Source: Sediminibacterium sp. Gen4 (GTDB lineage Bacteria; Bacteroidota; Bacteroidia; Chitinophagales; Chitinophagaceae). From it: a stretch of 64,000 nt of DNA. Location: positions 1-64,000 of the forward strand of contig JACBFI010000003.1 in the NCBI GenBank assembly GCA_013391385.1, read 5' to 3'. A model generated the notes under the pieces. That model did not search any database and was not told where the DNA came from. It worked only from the letters and a program-made list of their open reading frames with translations. How positions within the stretch are numbered: position 1 is the first letter of the stretch; each line of letters begins with the position of its first letter. Made by a program: the position numbers and the translations under genes. This document shows positions 8,984-18,092 of the stretch, one piece after another.

Positions 8984-10033
8984 AATTAATATCATCTCCT
9001 CCTTCCCACTCCTAATCTCCTCCATCCATTTTTCAATAGTGGCAGTCCACGCGGGGTGGACGTTGAGACAGGGGATTAGTGTAAATGATTCGCCTCCTGC
9101 ATGGAGGAAGGTTTCTTTTCCTTCCTCTCCTATTTCTTCGATGGTTTCTAAGCAATCGCTGATGAATGCCGGACAAGCTACCAATAATTTCTTAATTCCC
9201 TCTCCCGGCATAGCTTCCAAACGCTTATCTGTAAAGGGTTGTAGCCAACCGCTACCCAATCTGGATTGAAATGAGAGACTGTATTTCTCTTTAGGGATAC
9301 CTAATTTCTCTGCTACCAATTTAGTGGTCACCACCAATTGATGGCGATAACATTCTTTATGTGCCGGAGAAGCCACTTCACAACAGTTCTCTACTTTCAA
9401 ACAATGACAACCAGTGACATCACTCTTGCGGATATGTCTTTGTGGTACGCCATGGTAGCTGAATAAAATATGGTCGTAAGCTTGTTCTGTATAAGGTTTG
9501 ATAGATTCGGCCAATGCACTGATATAGGCTTCATCATCATAAAACGGTTTGATAACACTTAACTTAAATGAGTAATTATATTGTTTATGTTGCTCTTTTG
9601 CATATTCAACTGCGGTTTCATAACTACTCATTGCATAGTGCGGATACAAGGGTAACAAAACCACTTCTTCCAAAGAAGGATGTTTTTTCAATAAAGCATC
9701 ATAGGCTTCTTTAGGAGATGGCGTACCATAGCGCATAGCAATCTCGATGGGTTCTTCAATATCCTGCTGTAGTGCTTCTTGTAATTGTTTGGTGAGTACA
9801 ATCAATGGAGAACCTTCATCGGTCCAAATACTTCTGTACGCTTCTGCAGACTTAGGCGCACGAAATGGAACGATGATACCACGAACGAGCAACGCCCTTA
9901 CGATATATGGGATATCGATTACACGACCATCCATTAAAAACTGATTCAGGTATCTTCTGACATCTTTTACTTCTGTTGAATCAGGTGAGCCAAGATTCAT
10001 TAATAAGAGTGCACGTTTCGCATTCGTTGCCAT
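8981..10033 (-). CDS. hemH: Ferrochelatase
   Basis: Inserts ferrous iron into protoporphyrin IX to give protoheme. The 350-residue protein begins with ALLLMNLGSPDS, the family N-terminus, and has the catalytic His in FSYHGVPQRHI and the acidic CLETIEEIGEEG helix. A cysteine-rich stretch (CHCLKVENCC) follows the active-site His region; whether it binds an iron-sulfur cluster cannot be told. I take the second ATG (10033) over the one at 10039 because a TAACTTTG promoter box at 10051-10058 would leave almost no leader for the upstream start. The gene is divergent from hemA and is followed by hemJ. Confidence 0.95.
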   Translation of the reverse strand: MATNAKRALLLMNLGSPDSTEVKDVRRYLNQFLMDGRVIDIPYIVRALLVRGIIVPFRAPKSAEAYRSIWTDEGSPLIVLTKQLQEALQQDIEEPIEIAMRYGTPSPKEAYDALLKKHPSLEEVVLLPLYPHYAMSSYETAVEYAKEQHKQYNYSFKLSVIKPFYDDEAYISALAESIKPYTEQAYDHILFSYHGVPQRHIRKSDVTGCHCLKVENCCEVASPAHKECYRHQLVVTTKLVAEKLGIPKEKYSLSFQSRLGSGWLQPFTDKRLEAMPGEGIKKLLVACPAFISDCLETIEEIGEEGKETFLHAGGESFTLIPCLNVHPAWTATIEKWMEEIRSGKEEMILI

Positions 10034-10050
10034 AATCACATTTGAATTTG

Positions 10051-10058
10051 CAAAGTTA
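10051..10058 (-). promoter_or_regulatory. Bacteroidota-type -7 box for hemH
   Basis: On the minus strand this reads TAACTTTG, a full match to the TAnnTTTG -7 element. It sits about 18 nt before the hemH start. No clear -33 box was seen. Confidence 0.5.
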
Positions 10059-10228
10059 GACTAACAAATCGCTTGGTTAAAAGTTCTGAAGGATTTGTTT
10101 GCAGAAAAGAACGAAACAAAAACAGAAAGAGTTTGCTCTCAGCAGCTAAAATGACCGCTTATCAGAAATCTGACAGAGAAATGACAATGTAATGACGTTT
10201 GTCATGTTTTAAAAGAAACCATGCAGGA

Positions 10229-10236
10229 TACCTTTG
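10229..10236 (+). promoter_or_regulatory. Bacteroidota-type -7 box for the hemA operon
   Basis: TACCTTTG matches TAnnTTTG and lies 40 nt before the hemA start; a TTTG at 10198-10201 may be the -33 box although the spacing is long. The hemH-hemA gap (10040-10276) otherwise holds no gene, only the two diverging promoters. Confidence 0.5.
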
Positions 10237-10276
10237 CGTACTTATTTGAGCGAGACTTAAAGGATCGTGGCAGTTT

Positions 10277-11485
10277 ATGGAGACAGGACAATTTTTCATA
10301 GCAGGAATCAACTACAAAAAGACCGATGCGGCTGTTCGTGGTAATTATGCCATTAATCCTGAACAATATGCCATCATTTTACAGCATGCGAAAGCAAGGG
10401 GTGTAAAAGAGTTATTTGTGCTCAGCACCTGTAACCGTACCGAGATTTATGGTATTGCGCCCGATGCAGCAACACTGGTTGACCTTCTTTGCAGTGTTAC
10501 TTTAGGTAGCAAATCTGATTTTGTTCAACGTTGCTACATCAAACAAGACGAAGAAGCTTTACAACATATTTTTTCCGTTGGTGCCGGATTGGATTCTCAG
10601 ATCCTGGGCGATTATGAGATTGTGGGTCAGATGAAACTGGCAGTTAAGTTTGCAAAAGAAAAGGGAATGATCGGTTCTTTTATGGAACGTTTGTTCAATA
10701 CTGTATTACAATCTTCCAAGCAAATCAAAAATGAAACCGCATTAAGTGGTGGTACCATATCTGTTTCCTTTGCCGCCATACAATTTATCCGCCAGCAGTT
10801 AGCAGATACCAGTGATAAAAAGATTGTATTACTGGGTACCGGAAAAATTGGACGTAATACTTGCAAGAATCTGGTTGATTACCTAGATACTAAAAATATC
10901 ACCCTCATCAACAGAACAGCAGAAAAAGCACAAGAACTGGCAGCGAGTTTGCAGCTACAAAGTGCTGACTGGAATGAGTTGGAACAGGAGATCAACAGTG
11001 CGGATATTATTATCGTTGCTACCAATGCTGAACAGCCGGTAGTAACCACCAAAAATTTACAATTCGGTCATAAAAAGATACTGATCGACCTTTCTATTCC
11101 TCATAATATTGATCCTTCATTGGCACAGCAAGACAATATAGTACTTGCCAATGTGGATGATCTGTCTAAGATCAACGACCAAACCTTACAGAAAAGAAAA
11201 GCAGAAGTACCAAAAGCCATGAATATCATTCGTCAACACATGAATGAGTTTATGATTTGGAATCATCAGCGCCGCCATGTTCCTATTTTAAAGGCGGTGA
11301 AGCAAAAATTACATGATATGCATTCCTGTGGATTGTTTTTAACTTCACAGAGAGCATCAGAAGATATCAATACAGAAGCCATTCAGAAAGTGGTGAACAA
11401 TGTAGCCGTTAAGATGCGTAACAGACATCAGCCCGGTTGTTATTACATTGAAGCCATCAACGACTTCATGACGAGCAGTCATTAA
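10277..11485 (+). CDS. hemA: Glutamyl-tRNA reductase
   Basis: First committed step of the C5 heme pathway: NADPH-dependent reduction of glutamyl-tRNA to glutamate-1-semialdehyde. The catalytic Cys52 is seen in LSTCNRTEIYG, the NADPH fold in KIVLLGTGKIGRNTC, and the C-terminal dimerisation helices follow, for a usual length of 402 residues. It opens the plus-strand hem operon; hemC starts 8 nt after its stop. Confidence 0.97.
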   Translation: METGQFFIAGINYKKTDAAVRGNYAINPEQYAIILQHAKARGVKELFVLSTCNRTEIYGIAPDAATLVDLLCSVTLGSKSDFVQRCYIKQDEEALQHIFSVGAGLDSQILGDYEIVGQMKLAVKFAKEKGMIGSFMERLFNTVLQSSKQIKNETALSGGTISVSFAAIQFIRQQLADTSDKKIVLLGTGKIGRNTCKNLVDYLDTKNITLINRTAEKAQELAASLQLQSADWNELEQEINSADIIIVATNAEQPVVTTKNLQFGHKKILIDLSIPHNIDPSLAQQDNIVLANVDDLSKINDQTLQKRKAEVPKAMNIIRQHMNEFMIWNHQRRHVPILKAVKQKLHDMHSCGLFLTSQRASEDINTEAIQKVVNNVAVKMRNRHQPGCYYIEAINDFMTSSH

Positions 11486-11493
11486 ACCTAGAT

Positions 11494-12459
11494 ATGACCA
11501 AGGTAGTACGAATAGGAACACGCGACAGTCAGCTCGCCGTGTGGCAAGCCACATGGGTGCAAGAGCTCCTGAAAGAAAAAGGAGTAGCTACTGAGCTTGT
11601 GTATATTAAAAGCGAAGGAGATATTGATCTTGTAACACCACTCTACGAAATTGGTGTTCAAGGTATTTTCACGAAAACGCTGGATGCTGCCTTACTGAGT
11701 AACAAAATAGATATTGCCGTTCACTCCATGAAAGATGTGCCAACGCAACTCGCCAAAGGCATACGAGAAGCTGCAGTACTGAAACGTGCATCTCATAAAG
11801 ATATTTTGGTTTATAAAGATGATCATGTACCTCAAGCATTGGGATATGTCAATGGTGAATGGTCAACAAATCATGGGCCATGGACCATGGACCATGGACT
11901 ATTTGCTACCAGCAGCGTTCGCCGCAAAGCACAATGGCTCAATCGTTATCCTGATCATCAATTTGATAATCTGCGCGGTAATGTGAATACGCGATTACGT
12001 AAACTGGAAGAAAGTAATTGGCAGGGTGCCATTTTTGCTGCAGCCGGATTGGAAAGAATCAATCTTCGTCCGGAAAAAGCAATTGATCTCGACTGGATGT
12101 TACCTGCTCCTGCACAAGGGGCTGTAATGGTAGTGTGTAGAGAAGGAGAGACGGAAATTTTCAATAGCTGTCAACAACTCCATCATAACGAAACAGCGAT
12201 CTGTGCCCATGCAGAAAGAAATTTTTTACGTCAATTGATGGGTGGTTGTGCTACACCTATTTCAGCTTTGGCGCAAATACAAGGTGATGAAATTTTCTTT
12301 AAGGGAAATGTGGTGTCACTAGATGGTAGAGAGAAAGTTGATATCAGCACAACTGTATCTGTTTCCATAGGTGCAGAGATAGGTACCGAGGCGGGACAAG
12401 AAATTTTAGCGATGGGTGCCGCAGAGATCATTCAAGCCATTAGAAATGCAGGGAAATAA
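11494..12459 (+). CDS. hemC: Porphobilinogen deaminase
   Basis: Polymerises four porphobilinogens to hydroxymethylbilane. Present are VRIGTRDSQLAVWQA at the N-terminus, the catalytic Asp in VHSMKDVPT, the TSSVRRKAQ basic motif and the cofactor-anchoring Cys252 in LMGGCATPIS. Residues about 119-137 (EWSTNHGPWTMDHG region) are not family-like: they are encoded by tandem CCATGGA units inserted in frame just before the TSSVRRK motif. Length is 321 residues, slightly above typical. It overlaps hemD by 14 bp, implying coupled translation. Confidence 0.95.
   Translation: MTKVVRIGTRDSQLAVWQATWVQELLKEKGVATELVYIKSEGDIDLVTPLYEIGVQGIFTKTLDAALLSNKIDIAVHSMKDVPTQLAKGIREAAVLKRASHKDILVYKDDHVPQALGYVNGEWSTNHGPWTMDHGLFATSSVRRKAQWLNRYPDHQFDNLRGNVNTRLRKLEESNWQGAIFAAAGLERINLRPEKAIDLDWMLPAPAQGAVMVVCREGETEIFNSCQQLHHNETAICAHAERNFLRQLMGGCATPISALAQIQGDEIFFKGNVVSLDGREKVDISTTVSVSIGAEIGTEAGQEILAMGAAEIIQAIRNAGK
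11857..11911. repeat. In-frame palindromic CCATGGA tandem repeat inside hemC
   Basis: Three to four CCATGGA units, each itself palindromic, flanked by AATGGTCAAC and GACTATT ends that extend the symmetry. The segment keeps the hemC frame open. It has the look of the chromosomal intergenic palindromes but lies within a coding region. Confidence 0.8.
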
Positions 12460-13156
12460 GATCCACATATTATCTACCAGACCTGTAAAAAATACGTTGA
12501 TACAGGAAGCTGCTGAAAACAATATTCAGTTGGATATTATTCCATTGATTGATACAGAGCCTGTACAGGATATTGATACACAGCAAGAGGTAGAACAGAT
12601 CGCTTTACAATATGCTACAGTTGTTTTCACCAGTATGAATGCTGTTGAAAGTGTAATCACCATGTTAGATCAGCAAGTACCCGAATGGAATATTTACTGC
12701 ATGGGGAATACAACACAAGAACTGATTAGCAATTATTTTGGAGAACAGGCTATTAAGGGCACCGGTAATAACGCATTGGAACTCGCTGAACATATTTTAG
12801 ACGACAATGAAGAATTGGATGAAATATTTTTCTTCTGCGGAGACCAGCGAAGAGATGAATTACCCGCCAGACTTACAGAAGCAGGCATACAAGTAGAAGA
12901 AATAGTGGTGTATAAAACCATTCCACTATACCAAAAAATAGATACTGCTTACAATGGCATTTTGTTCTTTAGTCCAAGTGCCGTTGAAAGTTTTTTCCAT
13001 AAAAACAAAGTAACTGATTCAACTGTATTCTTTGCTATTGGAAATACCACAGAAGCAGCAATTAAGAAACATACAAATAATTCAATCATCACAGCTCATT
13101 CACCGGGAAAAGAAGAACTGGTGAGGAAAGCGATTTATTACTTTGGTGAAAGGTGA
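12446..13156 (+). CDS. hemD: Uroporphyrinogen-III synthase
   Basis: Cyclises hydroxymethylbilane with inversion of ring D. The sequence is divergent, as usual for HemD, but the layout fits: KIHILSTRPVKN at the N-terminus, FTSMNAVESV, an internal domain swap, and ILFFSPSAVESFFHKN followed by FFAIGNTTEAAIKK near the C-terminus. The ATG at 12446 was chosen since it gives the conserved start and a short overlap with hemC. The last codons and stop lie in a palindromic repeat. Confidence 0.88.
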   Translation: MQGNKIHILSTRPVKNTLIQEAAENNIQLDIIPLIDTEPVQDIDTQQEVEQIALQYATVVFTSMNAVESVITMLDQQVPEWNIYCMGNTTQELISNYFGEQAIKGTGNNALELAEHILDDNEELDEIFFFCGDQRRDELPARLTEAGIQVEEIVVYKTIPLYQKIDTAYNGILFFSPSAVESFFHKNKVTDSTVFFAIGNTTEAAIKKHTNNSIITAHSPGKEELVRKAIYYFGER

Positions 13157-13222
13157 AAAGTGAAAGGTGAAATAAAGATCACATCTTCCTCACCTTTCAC
13201 TTTTCACTTTTCACTTTTCACT
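13145..13222. repeat. Self-complementary GGTGAAAAGTGAAA repeat (hemD / hemE gap)
   Basis: Left arm 13145-13171 with GGTGAAA/AGTGAAA units pairs with 13189-13222 (about 24 of 27 positions). The loop is about 17 nt. The hemD stop codon is inside the left arm. Confidence 0.8.
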
Positions 13223-13231
13223 AAATAATCT

Positions 13232-14260
13232 ATGCTAAAAAACGACCTACTCCTCAGAACCCTTCGTGGTGAAACAACTGAAAGAACGCCTGTATGGATG
13301 ATGCGTCAAGCCGGACGATACCTTCCTGAGTACATGGTATTGCGTGAGAAATACGGATTCTTTGAACGTTGTCAAACCCCTGAACTGGCTTGTGAGATCA
13401 CTTTACAACCGATAGATATTGTGGGTGTGGATGCTGCTATTTTATTCTCAGATATTCTGGTAGTACCACAAGCCATGGGTCTGGAAGTACAATTGATCGA
13501 AAGCAAAGGTCCTGTACTTCCTGATCCGATCAAAACCATTAAAGACATGGATCGTGTTCGTGTACCTGATGTTCATGAAACATTGGGTTATGTGATGGAT
13601 GCTATAAAACTCATCAAACAAGAACTCAACGGAAGAGTGCCATTGATCGGTTTTGCGGGTGCGCCTTGGACTTTATTATGTTATATGGTACAGGGTAAAG
13701 GTTCTAAAACTTTTGATGAAGCAAAAGCATTCTGCTATACACAACCTGAACTGGCACATCAGTTGTTGCAAATGATCACAGATACTACCATTGCTTACTT
13801 GAAAGCGCAAGTAAAAGCAGGTGCCGACACCGTTCAAATCTTTGACAGCTGGGGTGGATTATTGAGTCCGCATGATTTTGAGAACCTCTCATTACAATAC
13901 ATGCGTCAGATCGTAGCTGCATTGAAAGATGAAGTACCCACCATCGTTTTTGCAAAAGGTGCATGGCATAGTTTAGATAGCATGGCCGCTACAGGCGCTC
14001 ATGGTTTGGGAATCGATTGGTGTATCAAGCCGGAACTGGCTCGTCAGTTTGCAGGTAACCATGTAACACTCCAAGGAAACTTTGATCCTGCAAAACTATT
14101 ATCACCGATTCCTGTGATTCAAAAAGAAGTAAAAGACATGTTGCGTGCATTTGGTCCGGGCAGACATATCGCCAATCTCGGACATGGCATCCTCCCCAAT
14201 GTTCCTGTTGATCATGCAAGAGCGTTTGTGGATGCAGTAAAAGAATTTCGACACACATAA
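13232..14260 (+). CDS. hemE: Uroporphyrinogen decarboxylase
   Basis: Decarboxylates the four acetate side chains of uroporphyrinogen III to give coproporphyrinogen III. The invariant N-terminal block [15 protein letters not shown] and the Asp-bearing [16 protein letters not shown] stretch are present, with [16 protein letters not shown] and the C-terminal [15 protein letters not shown]. Length 342 residues is standard. The start lies 10 nt after the palindromic repeat separating it from hemD. Confidence 0.97.
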   Translation: MLKNDLLLRTLRGETTERTPVWMMRQAGRYLPEYMVLREKYGFFERCQTPELACEITLQPIDIVGVDAAILFSDILVVPQAMGLEVQLIESKGPVLPDPIKTIKDMDRVRVPDVHETLGYVMDAIKLIKQELNGRVPLIGFAGAPWTLLCYMVQGKGSKTFDEAKAFCYTQPELAHQLLQMITDTTIAYLKAQVKAGADTVQIFDSWGGLLSPHDFENLSLQYMRQIVAALKDEVPTIVFAKGAWHSLDSMAATGAHGLGIDWCIKPELARQFAGNHVTLQGNFDPAKLLSPIPVIQKEVKDMLRAFGPGRHIANLGHGILPNVPVDHARAFVDAVKEFRHT

Positions 14261-14330
14261 AAGTCAAAGGTGAAAGGTGAAAAGTGAAAGGATATTGTAT
14301 TCCATTTTACTTTTCACCTTTCACCTCAAT
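14259..14330. repeat. Self-complementary GGTGAAAGGTGAAAAG repeat (hemE / hemF gap)
   Basis: Arms 14259-14291 and 14305-14330 are complementary over about 25 bp with a 14-nt loop. The unit sequence is close to that of the hemD/hemE repeat. The left arm starts at the hemE stop codon and the right arm ends 9 nt before the hemF start. Confidence 0.8.
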
Positions 14331-14338
14331 ATACCCTT

Positions 14339-15247
14339 ATGATAAAAGACCAATGGATTTCCTTTATTCATCAGCTGCAAGATGATATCTGTGCTGCTTT
14401 GGAGAAAGTAGATGGGAAAGCTACATTTCAAGAAGACAAATGGGATCGCGCTGAAGGCGGTGGTGGACGTACACGTGTGATTGGCAATGGCGCAGTGTTG
14501 GAGAAAGGCGGCGTGAATACTTCTGTTGTTTTTGGTCCGGTTACGGATATGATGCGTACACAATTAAAGATCAATGGACATAGCTGGTTTGCATGTGGAT
14601 TGAGTTTGGTGATTCATCCGTATAATCCATTTGTGCCCACTGTACATTGTAATTATCGCATGTTTGAATTGTATGATGAACAGGGAGAAGTGATAGACAG
14701 ATGGTTTGGTGGTGGTACGGATCTCACCCCTTATTATTTGTTTGAAGAAGATGCCATTCACTTTCATCAAACCTATAAAAATGCTTGCGATCAATTTGAT
14801 CCTTCATTTTACCCCACATTCAAAAAAGAATGTGATGAGTATTTTGTGAACTGGCATCGCAATAAAGAAAGAAGAGGCATTGGTGGAATTTTTTATGACT
14901 ACCAGCGTCCGGATGAAAATAAAGATGTGCAATTCTGGATGGCATTTGCAAAAGCTTGTGGTTATGCATTCATAGATAGTTATATTCCTATTGTAGAGAA
15001 AAGAAAAGAAACTGAGTTTACACCGGAAAACAAATATTGGCAGGAAATACGCAGAGGAAGATATACTGAATTTAATCTGGTACATGATCGTGGAACTATC
15101 TTTGGACTCAAAACAAATGGCAGAATTGAAAGCATCTTGATGAGTCTACCGCCAACGGTAAGATTTGATTATAATCATCAACCGGTTGAAGGCTCAAAGG
15201 AATGGGAATTGTGGCAGGCTTGTTTGTACCCGAAGGAATGGATTTAA
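14339..15247 (+). CDS. hemF: Oxygen-dependent coproporphyrinogen III oxidase
   Basis: Converts coproporphyrinogen III to protoporphyrinogen IX using O2. Family blocks are clear: the glycine-rich GGGGRTRVIGNGAVLEKGGV, HPYNPFVPTVHCNYRMFE with metal/substrate His, WFGGGTDLTPYYLFEED, and RRGIGGIFYDY. The 302-residue length is typical. Use of HemF rather than the radical-SAM HemN implies aerobic heme synthesis. Confidence 0.97.
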   Translation: MIKDQWISFIHQLQDDICAALEKVDGKATFQEDKWDRAEGGGGRTRVIGNGAVLEKGGVNTSVVFGPVTDMMRTQLKINGHSWFACGLSLVIHPYNPFVPTVHCNYRMFELYDEQGEVIDRWFGGGTDLTPYYLFEEDAIHFHQTYKNACDQFDPSFYPTFKKECDEYFVNWHRNKERRGIGGIFYDYQRPDENKDVQFWMAFAKACGYAFIDSYIPIVEKRKETEFTPENKYWQEIRRGRYTEFNLVHDRGTIFGLKTNGRIESILMSLPPTVRFDYNHQPVEGSKEWELWQACLYPKEWI

Positions 15248-15248
15248 G

Positions 15249-15731
15249 TTTGATTTTTTGATCTTTGATTTCTTGATTTTTTTCATAGCAAACGCTCCGC
15301 ATCGTTCGTACTGCTCAATTGTAATTTCGTAGGATGAATCGGAAAACTTTACAAGATAGAACAAAACAGTTCAATATCGATGTTGTATTATTTTGTGATT
15401 GTCTGCCTAAAACACCTGCCGGCTTTGAGATTGCCAAACAATTGATTCGTTCTTCAGGATCGGTAGGAGCAAATTATCGTGCAACCAGCAGATCAAAATC
15501 ACAAGCTGATTTTGCACATAAATTAAAAATTGTTCTGGAAGAAATCGACGAGTCACATTATTGGTTAGAAATCATTAAAGCAACAAAACTTAGTACCAGT
15601 AGTATCATTGATCAATTAATCTCAGAAGCAAATGAACTAACAGCTATTTTCACTGCCGCGAATAAAACGTTTGATTTAAAAATAAAGCTGAGTAAATAAT
15701 AAATCAAGAAATCAAAGATCAAAAAATCAAA
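15249..15731. mobile_element. IVS-like cassette: perfect 31-bp inverted repeats around a four-helix-bundle gene
   Basis: The arms at 15249-15279 and 15701-15731 are exact reverse complements over 31 bp and are made of TTTGATTTTTTGATC / TTTGATTTCTTGATTT-type units. They enclose one gene of the 23S-rRNA intervening-sequence protein family. The layout (long terminal stem, IVP-type ORF in the loop) is that of rRNA intervening sequences, but here it interrupts a heme-operon mRNA between hemF and hemB. Mobility is inferred, not shown. Confidence 0.6.
15334..15699 (+). CDS. Four-helix-bundle protein (23S rRNA IVP / S23 family)
   Basis: A 121-residue all-helical protein with the family hallmarks: IAKQLIRSSGSVGANYRATSRSKS followed by FAHKLKIVLEEIDESHYWLEII. 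These proteins are encoded within intervening sequences of 23S rRNA in other bacteria and have the fold of the Avd protein of diversity-generating retroelements; their biochemical function is unknown. It lies alone within perfect inverted repeats between hemF and hemB and has no obvious link to heme synthesis. No reverse transcriptase or template/variable repeat pair is nearby. Confidence 0.88.
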   Translation: MNRKTLQDRTKQFNIDVVLFCDCLPKTPAGFEIAKQLIRSSGSVGANYRATSRSKSQADFAHKLKIVLEEIDESHYWLEIIKATKLSTSSIIDQLISEANELTAIFTAANKTFDLKIKLSK

Positions 15732-15736
15732 GATCC

Positions 15737-16714
15737 ATGTATCTCCAAAGACGCAACCGCATCCTCCGCCAATCACCTGCTATTCGTGCAATGGTGGCTG
15801 AGACGATATTGAAACCTGCTGATTTTATTGCTCCTTTGTTTATTGATGAGGGAGAAAATGTGAAGACTGAAATTGCTTCTATGCCCGGGTATTACAGGAT
15901 GTCCTTAGACCTAACTGTGAAAGAGGTAAAGGTATTATGGGAAATGGGAATTCGTTGTGTACTGCTTTTTATTAAATGCAAAGACGAACTCAAAGACAAT
16001 ACCGGTAAAGAAGCATGGAATAAAAACGGATTGATGCAGCAAAGTATTAAAGCCATCAAAAATGCCGTTCCTGAAATAATGGTGATGACAGATGTCGCTT
16101 TAGATCCTTTTTCATCTTACGGACACGATGGTATCGTAAAAAATGGTGAAATCGTGAATGATGAAACAGTAGAAGCATTGGTAAAAATGAGTGTTAGTCA
16201 TGCAGAAGCAGGTTGCGATTTTGTGGCACCCAGTGATATGATGGATGGAAGAATTAGCGCCATAAGAAATGGTTTGGAAGAAAATGGATTCACGAAAGTG
16301 GGTATCATGAGTTATAGTGCTAAATATGCATCCTGTTTCTATGGTCCATTCAGAGATGCGCTGGATAGTGCTCCCGGATTTGGTGACAAAAAAACTTACC
16401 AAATGGATTTCGCCAATCGAACAGAAGCCATCAAAGAAACGTTGATGGATGTGGAAGAAGGTGCTGACATCGTGATGGTAAAACCCGCCATGGCCTATCT
16501 GGATATCATTCGCGAAGTGAAGAATGCAGTCGAAGTTCCGGTAAGTGCTTATCAGGTAAGTGGCGAATACGCAATGATCAAAGCAGCTGCTAAAATGGGC
16601 TGGTTGAATGAAGAAAAAGCGATCATTGAGAGCCTGACTTCCATTAAACGTGCAGGTGCTGATATGATAGCCACCTATTTTGCGAAAGATGCAATCAGAC
16701 TGATTAATCAATGA
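15737..16714 (+). CDS. hemB: Delta-aminolevulinic acid dehydratase (porphobilinogen synthase)
   Basis: Condenses two 5-aminolevulinates to porphobilinogen. The two active-site lysines are in IMSYSAKYASCFYGPFRDA and MVKPAMAYLDII. The metal loop reads DVALDPFSSYGHDG, that is, Asp/Ala in place of the zinc-binding cysteines of the E. coli enzyme, so this is the zinc-independent, probably Mg-activated type. Length 325 residues is usual. The start codon lies 5 nt after the right arm of the inverted-repeat cassette. Confidence 0.97.
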   Translation: MYLQRRNRILRQSPAIRAMVAETILKPADFIAPLFIDEGENVKTEIASMPGYYRMSLDLTVKEVKVLWEMGIRCVLLFIKCKDELKDNTGKEAWNKNGLMQQSIKAIKNAVPEIMVMTDVALDPFSSYGHDGIVKNGEIVNDETVEALVKMSVSHAEAGCDFVAPSDMMDGRISAIRNGLEENGFTKVGIMSYSAKYASCFYGPFRDALDSAPGFGDKKTYQMDFANRTEAIKETLMDVEEGADIVMVKPAMAYLDIIREVKNAVEVPVSAYQVSGEYAMIKAAAKMGWLNEEKAIIESLTSIKRAGADMIATYFAKDAIRLINQ

Positions 16715-16718
16715 TTAG

Positions 16719-16781
16719 TTGCCACTGAATACACAGAGAAGCACTGAAAGATTCTGTGCATTTCTGTGCATCCAGTGGCAA
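16719..16781. repeat. Self-complementary TTGCCACTGnATnCACAGA repeat (hemB / hemL gap)
   Basis: Arms of about 30 bp begin with TTGCCACTG (16719-16727) and end with CAGTGGCAA (16773-16781), with a few mismatches and a very short loop. It lies directly after the hemB stop. Confidence 0.8.
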
Positions 16782-16803
16782 TATATTAACAATAAATATA
16801 ACT

Positions 16804-18090
16804 ATGTACAATAAAAGTATCTCTCTCTTCCAACGCGCACAACAATCGATCCCGGGTGGTGTAAATTCTCCTGTACGTGCTTTTAAAAGTGTCGGCGGAA
16901 CGCCCATCTTTATTGAAAAAGCTAAAGGTGCTTATCTCTATGATGCTGATGGCAATCGTTACATTGATTATATCGCTTCCTGGGGACCTATGATTTTAGG
17001 ACATGCATACGATCCGGTGGTGAAAGCCATTCAGGAAAAAGCGGTATTGTCTACCTCATACGGCGCACCTACGGAACTGGAAATTGAAATGGCAGAACTC
17101 ATCAAAAGCATGGCACCCAATGTTGACCTGATCAGAATGGTGAGCAGTGGAACAGAAGCTTGTATGAGTGCTTTACGATTGGCAAGAGGATATACCGGTA
17201 GAAATAAATTCATCAAATTCGAAGGCTGTTATCATGGTCATGCTGATGCATTTCTTGTGAAAGCAGGTAGCGGATTGGCCACTTTTGATATTCAAACAGT
17301 TCCCGGAATCACTGGCGGTATATCTAATGACACATTGACCTGTGCTTATAACGATCTTGAAGCTGTTCAACAATTAGTAGCAACTCATAAAAATGAAATC
17401 GCTGCCATCATCGTTGAGCCCGTTGCAGGAAATATGGGCTGTATCTTACCTGCTCCCGGATTCCTCGAAGGCATCAGGGCTATTTGTGATGCAGAAGGTA
17501 TTGTTTTCATTTTTGATGAAGTGATGACCGGTTTCCGTTTAGCACAAGGGGGTGCACAACAGGTGTTGAATGTAGATGCAGACCTTATTACTTATGGGAA
17601 AGTGATCGGCGCGGGAATGCCTGTTGGTGCTTTTGGTGGCAAACGTGCCATCATGGAAAAAATCGCTCCACTTGGAAATGTATACCAGGCAGGCACGCTA
17701 AGTGGTAATCCAATTGCTATGATCGCGGGTTATACTTTATTAAGTGAGTTAAAAAATAATCCTTCTCTCTATCAAGAATTGAATGACAAGACAGCTTATC
17801 TACATGAGGGGCTGAACAAAGTGCTCACTGAAAGTGGAACTCCATTTGTGATTAACAGATTCGGATCAATGATCAGTATCCATTTCAGCGAAAAGCCGGT
17901 TACTGATTTTGCATCTGCATCCACTGCCAATAACGCATTGTTCAACAAATACTTTCATGCCATGCTGAAAAAAGGTATCTACTTACCTCCTTCCGCATTT
18001 GAAAGCTGGTTCCTAAACAATGCACTCTCATACGCAGACCTAGACGCCACCATACAAGCCACAAAAGAAAGCCTCTCAGAAATATTGTAA
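16804..18090 (+). CDS. hemL: Glutamate-1-semialdehyde 2,1-aminomutase
   Basis: PLP enzyme producing 5-aminolevulinate from glutamate-1-semialdehyde. Present are [13 protein letters not shown] at the N-terminus, [29 protein letters not shown], and the PLP Lys266 in [19 protein letters not shown]. The ATG at 16804 gives 428 residues and the family N-terminus; the frame stays open 16 codons upstream through the palindromic repeat. It closes the hem operon and is followed at once by a strong hairpin. Confidence 0.97.
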   Translation: MYNKSISLFQRAQQSIPGGVNSPVRAFKSVGGTPIFIEKAKGAYLYDADGNRYIDYIASWGPMILGHAYDPVVKAIQEKAVLSTSYGAPTELEIEMAELIKSMAPNVDLIRMVSSGTEACMSALRLARGYTGRNKFIKFEGCYHGHADAFLVKAGSGLATFDIQTVPGITGGISNDTLTCAYNDLEAVQQLVATHKNEIAAIIVEPVAGNMGCILPAPGFLEGIRAICDAEGIVFIFDEVMTGFRLAQGGAQQVLNVDADLITYGKVIGAGMPVGAFGGKRAIMEKIAPLGNVYQAGTLSGNPIAMIAGYTLLSELKNNPSLYQELNDKTAYLHEGLNKVLTESGTPFVINRFGSMISIHFSEKPVTDFASASTANNALFNKYFHAMLKKGIYLPPSAFESWFLNNALSYADLDATIQATKESLSEIL

Positions 18091-18092
18091 AA

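Noticed and set aside
15334-15699. Possible diversity-generating retroelement, since the four-helix bundle resembles Avd
   Set aside because: No reverse transcriptase and no template/variable repeat pair are present nearby.
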